6,380 nucleotides of DNA, taken from positions 13,472-19,851 of the forward strand of contig PCCM01000079.1 in assembly GCA_002731735.1 (NCBI GenBank), in the 5' to 3' direction. Source of the DNA: Gemmatimonadota bacterium. GTDB lineage: Bacteria > Gemmatimonadota > Gemmatimonadetes > Longimicrobiales > Gaopeijiaceae. The notes beneath the pieces were generated by a model. That model had not been told where the DNA came from, did not search any database, and saw only the letters and a program-made list of their open reading frames with translations. The stretch's first letter is position 1; each line of letters begins with the position of its first letter. A program made the translations under genes and the position numbers. Shown here in pieces: positions 1-6,317 of this stretch.

Positions 1-395
1 AACTCAAGGAGATTCGTGAGCATCTGATCGCGCCGGGCACGCTCGAGATCGTCTCGGCGATTCGGCGTCGAACGGGAGCGAACCCCGATGGTGCTCTGTC
101 CGAGATCACCACCGCAGTCGAACAGGCGATTCTCGCGTTGAAGCTGAGTGAGGCGCAAATCCGTGATGAAGTCATGGAAGACGTCGAGCAGCCGGACGTC
201 GAGGGCGTCGCCAACCTACCGGCCACGCTGGCCCGCTTCCTGGCAGAGCGCAGGGACATGCCCGGCTTCACCCACCAGGTACTCCACGACGAGAACCGGG
301 GGTGGATCATTTTGTGGAAGGAATACACCCAAACAGGATCGGTTCGTGGCTCCGGCCAGTTCTACGAGCGCCCCTACGCCTGGATCGACGAGTAG
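1..395 (+). CDS. Unrecognised protein, C-terminal 130 residues (5' end outside window)
   Basis: The reading frame is open from the left edge (first complete codon at base 3) to a TAG at 393-395, so this is the C-terminal part of a longer protein. A TTG at 138 could serve as a start, but nothing like a good ribosome binding site precedes it, and the open frame upstream reads like protein (LKEIREHL, then SEITTAVEQAILALKLSEAQ, which looks helical). The C-terminal half has the compact stretch LPATLARFLAERRDMPGF followed by GWIILWKEYT and a final FYERPYAWIDE. That looks like a small alpha/beta domain rich in aromatic and acidic residues. There are no membrane segments, Cys pairs or nucleotide-binding motifs. 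I do not recognise the family. It is convergent with the HNH gene, with 7 bases between the two stop codons. Confidence 0.6.
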   Translation, partial: LKEIREHLIAPGTLEIVSAIRRRTGANPDGALSEITTAVEQAILALKLSEAQIRDEVMEDVEQPDVEGVANLPATLARFLAERRDMPGFTHQVLHDENRGWIILWKEYTQTGSVRGSGQFYERPYAWIDE

Positions 396-402
396 GACCG
401 AG

Positions 403-972
403 TCAGACCTCAAGATCCCTCAACCCCGCCTGCAGCGTCGTCAACACCTCCCCTCCATAGAACATCTTGATGTAACGCGCTTGCTGCGGCGTGACCCTTC
501 GCACCGTCCACACCAGCCGGACATAGTTCGGCTCTCGTGGCTCGGTCAGGACCCTCATGCCGGCCTCCGCTGGCAGACGATCTCCCTTCCGGTTGTTACA
601 CGGCGAGCACGACGCAACCAGGTTTTGCCAAGAGTTGTCTCCACCCCGTGACAGCGGGAGGATATGGTCGCGCGTCAGGAACTGCCGGCCCTTGAGTTTC
701 CCCCGATGACGGCCGCAGTACTGACAGGTGTACTCGTCTCTGGCGAAGAGGAAAGTGTTCGTGACCTGGCGGCGGAAGCGCCGAGGCACATGGACGAAGC
801 GCACCAGCCGAATCACCGTCGGGAATGGCAGTTCGGTCCTTGGAGAGCGAAAGGCCCGCCCTGGGTCCATTTCGAGAATTTCGGCCTTTTGGTCGAGAAC
901 CAGACGAATGGCGCGACGAGCCGGAATGATGGTCAACGGCTCGAATGACGCATTCAAAGCGAGGCAGCCCAT
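403..972 (-). CDS. HNH endonuclease family protein (McrA-like, 189 aa)
   Basis: This is a small HNH-fold protein. The N-terminus MGCLALNASFEPLTIIPARRAIRLVL matches the opening typical of a widespread stand-alone bacterial HNH family (usually about 160-200 aa). The nuclease domain spans roughly residues 85-140: a zinc-binding CQYC, then TRDHILPLSRGG (the first catalytic His, DH), an Asn in SWQNLV, and SCSPCNNRKGD, which supplies the second Cys pair and the last Asn/Lys of the HNH motif. All expected metal and catalytic positions are present, so the protein looks active. The family cleaves or nicks DNA, but its cellular role is unknown. ATG at 972 was chosen because the family starts with this motif and because AGGGAGGG lies 10 bases upstream. 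An in-frame TTG at 996 would add 8 residues, but the purine-rich site would then lie inside the gene. It follows priA after 134 bases and probably has its own promoter. Confidence 0.88.
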   Translation of the reverse strand: MGCLALNASFEPLTIIPARRAIRLVLDQKAEILEMDPGRAFRSPRTELPFPTVIRLVRFVHVPRRFRRQVTNTFLFARDEYTCQYCGRHRGKLKGRQFLTRDHILPLSRGGDNSWQNLVASCSPCNNRKGDRLPAEAGMRVLTEPREPNYVRLVWTVRRVTPQQARYIKMFYGGEVLTTLQAGLRDLEV

Positions 973-1106
973 TGTTCGAACACCCTCCCTGCACAACGAT
1001 ACCTTCTGGAGCCCTCGAGCTCCCTCGAACCGGGACGTAAGCGCCGCCGGCCAGAGCCGCTACCATTTTATACGCCTCAAACCTACCGAGGCTCCACCGG
1101 ACTCCG
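973..1106 (-). promoter_or_regulatory. priA-HNH intergenic region with promoter candidate
   Basis: This 134-base gap separates the priA stop from the HNH start. It contains TATAAAAT (minus strand, 1072-1065), a good -10 match that stands out in this GC-rich context. No convincing -35 was found: the best candidate at 18-base spacing is TGGAGC, with three of six matches to consensus. If it is used, transcription would start near 1060 and leave a leader of about 88 bases. The leader includes a short GGAGC/GCTCC hairpin around 1007-1022. I saw no intrinsic terminator (hairpin followed by a T run) for priA, so some read-through into the HNH gene is possible. Confidence 0.3.
983..990 (-). promoter_or_regulatory. 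Ribosome binding site deciding the HNH gene start
   Basis: AGGGAGGG on the minus strand, 10 bases before the ATG at 972. It overlaps the coding sequence that the alternative TTG start at 996 would use, which argues for the ATG. Confidence 0.6.
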
Positions 1107-3557
1107 CTACAGGAGGGCGCTCGGGTCGCGGTCGATCGCGATTCTCACGTCTGTACCGCGCGCCCGGAACTCTGCCTGCAGTCGCCTTGCACTGGCCCCG
1201 ACGGCCTTGGCTGACACACTCCGAAGAAGAAAATGCCACCGCCACCGCCCGTGAAGGCGCTCGATCGGTGAGGGCGCAGGGCCGATCAGATCGACCAGTG
1301 TTCCGGGGACGACGTGCATGCGGAGCCACCGGGCCGCTGCTTCGGCGTTACCCGCGGCGTCTTTTGGTGCGGGACTGCTCACGACAACGTTGACGAGGCG
1401 AACCATCGGTGGATAGGCCGGGTTCCTGCGCTCCTTCAACTCCCGAGTGGCAAAAGCTACATAGTCATGCTCCAGTGCGGCTTGGATCGCATAGTGCTCC
1501 GGAAGTGCCGTTTGAATCAGCACGTCGCCCCCCAGTTTTCCCCTTCCTGCTCGACCCGCGACCTGACTCAGCAGTTGAAATGTACGCTCTGTGGCGCGAA
1601 AGTCGGGCAAGTGTATTCCCACATCTGCGTTCACGACCCCTACCAAAGTCACGCCGGGAAAATCTAGGCCCTTGGCGATCATCTGGGTGCCGAGCAGAAT
1701 GTCTACTTCGCCGCGCTCCACTCGGCCGAGGATTTCGTGATGCGACCATTTCCCGGAAGTCGTGTCAACGTCCATACGCGCCAATCGGGCGTCGGGGAAG
1801 GTCTCCGCGACGACCCGCTCGACTTGCTCCGTCCCAAGGCCACGGAACGACAGATCCGTCGATCCACATCGCGGGCAACGCTTCGGTGCCCGCTCCTCGT
1901 GGCGGCAGTGGTGGCAGACCAGACGACCCTTACCCCGGTGATAGGTCAATGAGATCGAGCAGGCCGGACAAATCCCGACGTCACCACATTCGCGACATTG
2001 TACGAAGGCCGAGTACCCTCTCCGGTTCAGTAGCAGAATGGTTTGTTCTCCGCGATCGAGGCGGTCGCTCATGGCCCCGACGAGCGGAGCGGTGAGCACC
2101 AAGCCCGCCTCGCTCCGGGCATCGGTTTTCTCTTTGCTCTTCTTCCGTGCTTCCCGCAGGTCGATCAACCGAACCGGCGGCAACACGCCTCCGCCGACTC
2201 GGTCCGGGAGCGAGACAAGCCGGAACTTGCCCCGCTCCACATTGTGCCAGCTTTCGAGCGCGGGTGTGGCGCTCCCGAGAACACACAACGCTCCTTCCTG
2301 GGCGCTCCGAACGACCGCCATGTCTCGCGCCTGGTACCTGGGAGCTTCGCTCTGTTTGTAGCTCCCATCGTGCTCCTCGTCCACCACGACCAGGCCTAGA
2401 TCGGAGACCGGAGCGAAGAGTGCCGAGCGAGCTCCCACGGCGATCCGGCGACGGCCCGAACGAAGCTGCCTCCAAGCGTCGAACCGCTCCCCCACTGACA
2501 AGGCGGAGTGCAGAACTGCTACCTGATCGCCGAAGCGGGCACGGAAGCGGGCCACCGTCTGAGGGGTCAGAGAAATTTCGGGTACGAGCACTATTGCGCC
2601 CCGACCCTGAGACAGCACGTGGCTCAGAACTTCGATGTACACCAAGGTCTTTCCCGACCCGGTCACCCCATGCAGGAGAAAGGGCTCCTTCGGGCCGGCA
2701 TCGAACGCGGAGGCCAGCGTTCGGATGACCTCCTCTTGCCGGTCCGTCGGTGTGGGGGTCTGGTCTTCACCGGCGGGGATGTGGGCAAAGGGATCGCGCT
2801 CCACTTCGCGGTCCTCCACGACGGCCAACCCCTTCTCTTCCAATCCGTGGATCACGCCGCGACTGAAACCAGCTTGGCGCGTCAGGTGCGCCAGCTCCAC
2901 CGTCCCTCCGGACCCGGCCAGCGCCCGGTAGGCGTCCGCCTGTCGCCGGGCACGACCGACCAACCCGTTCAGCTCCTCGATATCGTCGATCCAGCGCGTG
3001 ACTCGCACGACCCGCTCAGTCTTCACGGGCGGCTTTTGCGGCGGGAGAGTCTCGACACTCACCACCCCGGCGGCGGCGAGCTTGCGCAGCTCCGGCCAGA
3101 TGGAGCCCATCCGCAGGCTCCGCTTGAGCGCCCTCGCCGACTGCCGCGTTCCGGAGTCGAGCGCCTCGACCAGGCGGGCCTCCCTGGGCAACAGCTTGCC
3201 GCGTGGTCCATCGTGCAGTGTGACCACGTCACGGGACGTGTCACTGAGCACCGACGGAAGCATCGTCTTGAGCGCGATCCCCAACGATGTCACATAGTAG
3301 TCGGCCATCCAGCGAGCCAACCGCATTTGTGACTCGCTCACCGAGGGCTCGGCGTCCATCACGGAGAGCACGGTCCGGATGCGTTTGACCCCCTCCTCTC
3401 CTCCCTGGCCGACGACGAAACCGATACGCTCCTGGCGTTGGAACGGAACGAGTACTCGCGTCCCGGATCGGAGAGGGCCGCCTTCCACGGCGTACGTAAA
3501 GGTCTGATCCAGCGGAAGCGGCAGGGCGACACGAACGTAGGAGCGAGGGCCGTTCAT
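1107..3557 (-). CDS. priA: Primosomal protein N' (replication restart helicase PriA)
   Basis: PriA is a 3'-to-5' superfamily 2 DNA helicase that recognises stalled forks and reloads the replicative helicase. The 816 residues show the full architecture. The N-terminal 3' DNA-binding domain (about 1-105, opening SYVRVALPLPLDQTFTYAV) is followed by a winged-helix region (about 110-190). Helicase lobe 1 has Walker A GVTGSGKT (297-304), DEEH (393-396) and LGSATP (427-432). The zinc region inserted in lobe 2 keeps all eight cysteines (521, 524, 530, 533, 548, 551, 561, 564). Lobe 2 then has GTEQVERV, GTQMIAKGLDFPGVTLVGV (623-641) and QVAGRAGRG (665-673), followed by the C-terminal domain. It is somewhat longer than the 732 aa E. 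coli protein, with no sign of damage. The ATG at 3557 has AGGAGGG 13 bases upstream, a rather long spacing, and that site overlaps the stop codon of the M24 peptidase gene, suggesting coupled translation. Confidence 0.97.
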   Translation of the reverse strand: MNGPRSYVRVALPLPLDQTFTYAVEGGPLRSGTRVLVPFQRQERIGFVVGQGGEEGVKRIRTVLSVMDAEPSVSESQMRLARWMADYYVTSLGIALKTMLPSVLSDTSRDVVTLHDGPRGKLLPREARLVEALDSGTRQSARALKRSLRMGSIWPELRKLAAAGVVSVETLPPQKPPVKTERVVRVTRWIDDIEELNGLVGRARRQADAYRALAGSGGTVELAHLTRQAGFSRGVIHGLEEKGLAVVEDREVERDPFAHIPAGEDQTPTPTDRQEEVIRTLASAFDAGPKEPFLLHGVTGSGKTLVYIEVLSHVLSQGRGAIVLVPEISLTPQTVARFRARFGDQVAVLHSALSVGERFDAWRQLRSGRRRIAVGARSALFAPVSDLGLVVVDEEHDGSYKQSEAPRYQARDMAVVRSAQEGALCVLGSATPALESWHNVERGKFRLVSLPDRVGGGVLPPVRLIDLREARKKSKEKTDARSEAGLVLTAPLVGAMSDRLDRGEQTILLLNRRGYSAFVQCRECGDVGICPACSISLTYHRGKGRLVCHHCRHEERAPKRCPRCGSTDLSFRGLGTEQVERVVAETFPDARLARMDVDTTSGKWSHHEILGRVERGEVDILLGTQMIAKGLDFPGVTLVGVVNADVGIHLPDFRATERTFQLLSQVAGRAGRGKLGGDVLIQTALPEHYAIQAALEHDYVAFATRELKERRNPAYPPMVRLVNVVVSSPAPKDAAGNAEAAARWLRMHVVPGTLVDLIGPAPSPIERLHGRWRWHFLLRSVSAKAVGASARRLQAEFRARGTDVRIAIDRDPSALL

Positions 3558-3570
3558 TCAGCCGGCGGCA

Positions 3571-3577
3571 CCCTCCT
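3571..3577 (-). promoter_or_regulatory. priA ribosome binding site overlapping upstream stop
   Basis: AGGAGGG on the minus strand, 13 bases before the priA ATG. It begins inside the TAG stop of the M24 peptidase gene. The spacing is longer than usual, but it is the only strong site near the start. Confidence 0.5.
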
Positions 3578-4772
3578 AGTTGCCCAAGAGGACCAGAATC
3601 TCATCCTGCCGCTCCCGCGGAGTAACCTCCGGACCACCCGCCCCCCAATGCACGTTGATCTCGCTCCGAACACCCACGTCGCCCGGAATGTAGATGCCTG
3701 GCTCCACTGAAAACCCCACCCCACGAACGAGCAGGCGGTCATCCCGGGTCTCGAGATTGTCCAGGTTCGGTCCACTGCCATGAAGCTCTATGTCCATGGA
3801 GTGGCCGGTCCGATGCACGAAGAACTCGCCGAAGTCGCGGTCGACAATAAATCCACGGCACACGTCGTCTACCTCGTAACCACGTGCCGCTCGACCATCG
3901 TCATGACAGGAGCGCAGAAAATCGATCCCGGCCTCCCGAGCCCCCCGAACCGCTTCCCAGATCGTCTGAAGCCGGTCCGGAACCCCATCGGAGAGGATGC
4001 CCATCCAGGTCTGGTCGGCGAACACCCCTCCCTCGGTCGGTTTTCCCCAGAGATCGATCAACAGAACTTCCCCCGCCGCAATCGCATCCCCGCCATCCTG
4101 GGGGTCGTAATGCGGGTCGGCCGCGTTCGGTCCGATGGCCACGTGTGCATCGGCGTCCACTGACATCCCTCGCGCCGCCAGTTCCTCGCGGATCCATCCA
4201 CCCAGTTGGCCCTCGAGCAGCGGATTGGACAGCCGTGCATACTCGGCCGCCCGCGTGAACGCGTCCATGGCCACGGCTCGGGCCGTCTCCGCCGAAACCC
4301 GGTGCACCTCGAGCTGCTCCTCAGACCAGACCGAGTGGAACGTCGAGACAAGATTGCCAGAACTGACGGGCTCGACCCCCGCCTCTTGGAGCAGCTCCAG
4401 TATGCCGGACGGCACCCGGTCCAAGGTAGGGACACTCGAACGCGGAGAGATCTCCATGGCCAATCGTTTCCGACCGCCGATCAACTCGCTGAGCCGGCTC
4501 TCCATCTCGCGCCACCCCGCATAGTCGATGATTTCCCACGGCCAGTGCCTCCATGAGGAGTGCTCGATGGCGTGGATCAGCGTAACGGGATCCCCTTCGG
4601 CGGGAATGAGCGTGAAGGACCGGCGTGACGTCCAACCCAACCCGAGCATGGCAGTCGCGATCGGGTTCTGGCCCCGGAAGTCGAAAAACAACCAACCTTC
4701 CAAATCCGCTTTCTGGAGCGCGGCCCGCACTCGAGCGACTTGATCGGCATCACTCATGGGTGCAACGCTCAT
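3576..4772 (-). CDS. M24 family metallopeptidase (Xaa-Pro aminopeptidase/prolidase-like)
   Basis: This is a cytoplasmic pita-bread-fold metallopeptidase of 398 aa with no signal peptide. The N-terminal creatinase/prolidase-type domain covers about residues 10-145 and the catalytic domain about 155-398. The five expected dinuclear metal ligands are visible: Asp240 (LLIDLWG), Asp253 (FADQTW), His324 (HRTGHSMD), Glu357 (SVEPGIYIP) and Glu371 (RSEINVHW). The likely catalytic histidines are His221 (DPHYDP) and His331 (IELHGSG). These features fit enzymes that remove an N-terminal residue before proline or split X-Pro dipeptides, though M24 members also include non-peptidases and the exact substrate cannot be read here. 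The ATG at 4772 overlaps the methyltransferase stop as ATGA and has AAGGA 5 bases upstream, so translational coupling is likely. A second ATG at 4757 is less well placed. Confidence 0.93.
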   Translation of the reverse strand: MSVAPMSDADQVARVRAALQKADLEGWLFFDFRGQNPIATAMLGLGWTSRRSFTLIPAEGDPVTLIHAIEHSSWRHWPWEIIDYAGWREMESRLSELIGGRKRLAMEISPRSSVPTLDRVPSGILELLQEAGVEPVSSGNLVSTFHSVWSEEQLEVHRVSAETARAVAMDAFTRAAEYARLSNPLLEGQLGGWIREELAARGMSVDADAHVAIGPNAADPHYDPQDGGDAIAAGEVLLIDLWGKPTEGGVFADQTWMGILSDGVPDRLQTIWEAVRGAREAGIDFLRSCHDDGRAARGYEVDDVCRGFIVDRDFGEFFVHRTGHSMDIELHGSGPNLDNLETRDDRLLVRGVGFSVEPGIYIPGDVGVRSEINVHWGAGGPEVTPRERQDEILVLLGN

Positions 4773-5725
4773 CGCTTTCCTTCGCCTTTGTCTCCGAAAA
4801 GTGGAAGGCCGGTCACCTGCCCCGCTTCTTCCCCTGGAGCGCTCTCGGCGGGCGCCTCGACGTCCCTAGCTGGTTCAGCGGGCACACCCTCCGAGGCCGT
4901 CTCCACACGCTTGAGGCCCATCACGAGATCGAGTCCGAGGACCCGCTCCTGGGTCAGAAGCTTGTGCACCTCCCGCACGCGGGCCAGGGCCCTCCCGACA
5001 GCCAGCCAACCCCAGCGCTGCCGGGCTCGGAGGAGGATCGCCAGCTTCTCCGGAAAGGTGAACAGCTCACTGAAGTCGGGAAACGGATTCGTGATCTGGG
5101 GCCGAAAGGCGGTTTCTTCGTCGGACCAGTCCTCCGTGTGCAAACCCTCTATGCCCGCGTCCCTCAAGAGCCTCTTCCACTCGATCACCATGAGGGGGCG
5201 GCAGCCGAGATGCTGTGAAAGAACTTCGCGACGAACCGAATCTACGGGCGCCTTCCAAACGGGCTGGACGAGAACGAGACTCGCGCCGGGCTTCAGGACC
5301 CGCACCATTTCACTGACCGCACTTTCCGCGGAAACGCGTGGTGTGAGCCCGAGTTCGGCGATCACGGCGTCGAAGATGCCGTCCCGGAAGGGTAACCCGT
5401 CCATCTGTCCCGCCTGGACATGCACCCGTTCGAGCATCCCAATCACCCGCAGCCGCTCCTGGGCGCGCTCCAGCAGGATGGGATCGTCTTCGACCCCCGA
5501 GCCCACCACAGCGTACTCGCGCACGAAGTGTTCGAGGGTGACCCCTAGCCCCGACGGAATAACAAGGACCTCATCGCCCTTCTTCATGCCTGTGAGAAGG
5601 GCGATCTGACGGCAAATATCGATACCACCGGGGGGGAAAAGAGATCGGTGGCTCAGATGGACCAGGTCGAGCATGGAAGGAATTTCCACGTCGGCACGGG
5701 CGCCACCATAGGTGTCAACGGGCAT
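4769..5725 (-). CDS. Class I SAM-dependent methyltransferase, substrate unknown
   Basis: This is a predicted soluble Rossmann-fold methyltransferase of 318 aa from the ATG at 5725. A lead-in SLFPPGGIDICRQIALLTGM precedes the SAM domain. Motif I is VLVIPSGLGVTLEHF (about 53-67). The end of strand 2 is GSGVEDDP (about 75-82), with the acidic residues that normally bind the ribose. Further along are GQMDGLPFRDGIFDAVIAEL (about 106-125) and VRVLKPGASLVLVQPVW (about 141-157), typical of UbiE/arsenite-methyltransferase-like enzymes acting on small molecules. Motif I is unusual: the family Asp after VL is Val, and the glycine pattern is SGLG rather than GCGTG. The last 40 or so residues are Ala/Glu/Pro rich and probably disordered. 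The start is uncertain. An in-frame TTG at 5758 adds 11 residues, another ATG lies 17 codons downstream, and none has a clear ribosome binding site. The stop overlaps the peptidase start (ATGA). Confidence 0.82.
   Translation of the reverse strand: MPVDTYGGARADVEIPSMLDLVHLSHRSLFPPGGIDICRQIALLTGMKKGDEVLVIPSGLGVTLEHFVREYAVVGSGVEDDPILLERAQERLRVIGMLERVHVQAGQMDGLPFRDGIFDAVIAELGLTPRVSAESAVSEMVRVLKPGASLVLVQPVWKAPVDSVRREVLSQHLGCRPLMVIEWKRLLRDAGIEGLHTEDWSDEETAFRPQITNPFPDFSELFTFPEKLAILLRARQRWGWLAVGRALARVREVHKLLTQERVLGLDLVMGLKRVETASEGVPAEPARDVEAPAESAPGEEAGQVTGLPLFGDKGEGKR
4778..4782 (-). promoter_or_regulatory. M24 peptidase ribosome binding site
   Basis: AAGGA on the minus strand, 5 bases before the ATG at 4772 and inside the last codons of the methyltransferase gene. 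It supports the ATGA-overlapping start rather than the ATG at 4757. Confidence 0.5.
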
Positions 5726-5789
5726 GACGGAAGTTAGGCCGACGTTTCCAAGGGTCAACGAGCGCTGGAAGGGGCTAGCGTAATGCTCT
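5726..5789 (-). promoter_or_regulatory. ccmH-methyltransferase spacer with weak promoter candidate
   Basis: In this 64-base spacer, minus-strand TTGACC (5758-5753) is followed after 16 bases by TAACTT (5736-5731), which lies 5 bases before the ATG at 5725. If real, this would be a promoter giving a nearly leaderless methyltransferase transcript, which would fit the missing ribosome binding site. The -10 match is poor (three of six), so this is tentative. No terminator hairpin was seen after ccmH. Confidence 0.2.
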
Positions 5790-6317
5790 CTAGAAAACCG
5801 GCTCTTCTGCCGAATCCATGTCCTTCATGGCCTCCCGCAGGCGAGCCTCTTCCTCATCGGAAAACTCGATGTTCGCGGTTTCCACCGGTGGGGCGCTCCG
5901 ACGCATGTATCGCAAAGTGGCCACGACAACCAGGGTCCCCAAGAGGATGGCAGCCGGCGGAACGATCCAGGCAAACAGGCCGGTCCCGGATGCTTCCGGA
6001 TAGGCGAGGTACTCCTCACCGTGATTGGCGAGCACCCAATCGACGAGCTCGTCGGTCGTCCAGCCCTCGCGGGCCAACGCCTGAACACTGTCCCGGAGCG
6101 CCGCACCTGAGGACGAGCTGCAGACCTGCAGCATTTGACCGGGTCAATATGGCGACTTGATCCGGGCGATCGCCTCGTCGGCCGCTGGGTGGGGCTCCAG
6201 TGGCCCCGAAAGCCCGCCGTCCGGAATCTGGGCGGCGAGGGGTTGCACCCGAGTCGCCATCACCACGGTTGCCAAAAGAGCGAGACTCCACACTGTCTTA
6301 AGCATCTTCATATCCAT
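5790..6317 (-). CDS. ccmH: CcmH/CycL-type cytochrome c maturation protein with in-frame TGA (probable selenoprotein)
   Basis: CcmH-type proteins are membrane-anchored periplasmic thiol oxidoreductases that prepare apocytochrome c for haem attachment. Read through one TGA, the frame gives 175 residues. A Sec signal peptide (1-30, MDMKMLKTVWSLALLATVVM, ending LAAQ) is followed by EAIARIKSPY, the TGA-coded residue 58, then PGQMLQVC with Cys66. The CcmH helical domain follows: ALRDSVQALAREGWTTDELVDWVLANHGEEYLAYP, about 73-107. A C-terminal membrane helix (FAWIVPPAAILLGTLVVVATL, about 115-135) and an acidic tail complete it. Canonical family members have Cys at the position of residue 58. The 13-base-distant SECIS-like hairpin favours selenocysteine over a pseudogene. 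Both halves are otherwise intact, and the ATG at 6134 just after the TGA has no ribosome binding site and would lack the signal peptide. The start at 6317 is a choice among GTG 6335 and ATG 6317, 6311 and 6305; GAGG lies 10 bases before 6317. Partner Ccm genes would be expected upstream, beyond the window. Confidence 0.75.
6117..6132 (-). promoter_or_regulatory. SECIS-like hairpin downstream of the TGA
   Basis: The minus strand reads GCTGCAGGTCTGCAGC, a perfect 7-base inverted repeat around GT. Folded as RNA it gives a 5-bp stem with apical loop AGGUCU, or a 6-bp stem with loop GGUC. An A-U pair and a bulged U can be drawn just below the stem. The apical part TGCAGGTCTGCA is, from memory, identical to that of the E. 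coli fdhF SECIS. It begins 13 bases after the TGA here and 14 in fdhF. The guanines at the loop start are what SelB contacts in known bacterial elements. The repeat lies inside the coding sequence and encodes LQVCS. Confidence 0.7.
6144..6146 (-). other. In-frame TGA, probable selenocysteine codon
   Basis: This TGA is the only stop between the signal-peptide half and the CcmH-domain half of the gene. Codons on both sides stay in the same frame (start 6335 and start 6134 differ by 201 bases, or 67 codons). It replaces the residue between Tyr and Pro in SPY-X-PG, where a cysteine is expected for this family. A single base change from TGC or TGT would also produce it, so a nonsense mutation or base-call error remains possible. 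Confidence 0.65.

Noticed and set aside
138..395. Complete 85-residue gene starting at TTG 138
   Set aside because: The same frame is open to the left edge with protein-like sequence and the TTG has no good ribosome binding site, so the true start is probably outside the window.
1007..1022. Terminator for priA
   Set aside because: The GGAGC/GCTCC hairpin is short and is not followed by a T run on the minus strand, so it does not meet the pattern of an intrinsic terminator.
596..1066. Minus-strand open frame of 156 codons overlapping the HNH gene and its upstream gap
   Set aside because: It runs in another frame across the HNH domain, has low-complexity Arg/Gly/Pro/Ser content, and its start lies in the promoter-like TATAAAAT stretch. 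It looks like a high-GC shadow.
2508..3332. Plus-strand open frame of 274 codons opposite priA
   Set aside because: It is antisense to a fully conserved PriA, has no recognisable domain and is typical of GC-rich shadow frames.
4740..5609. Long plus-strand open frame of 289 codons opposite the methyltransferase
   Set aside because: Its translation is Ser/Arg/Thr/Pro rich with no motif, while the minus strand encodes a recognisable methyltransferase over the same bases. It is an antisense shadow.
5790..6134. A separate 114-residue gene starting at the ATG after the TGA
   Set aside because: It has no ribosome binding site, and the protein would lack both the signal peptide and the first redox residue. 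The upstream piece in the same frame supplies exactly the missing parts, so one read-through gene is the better model.
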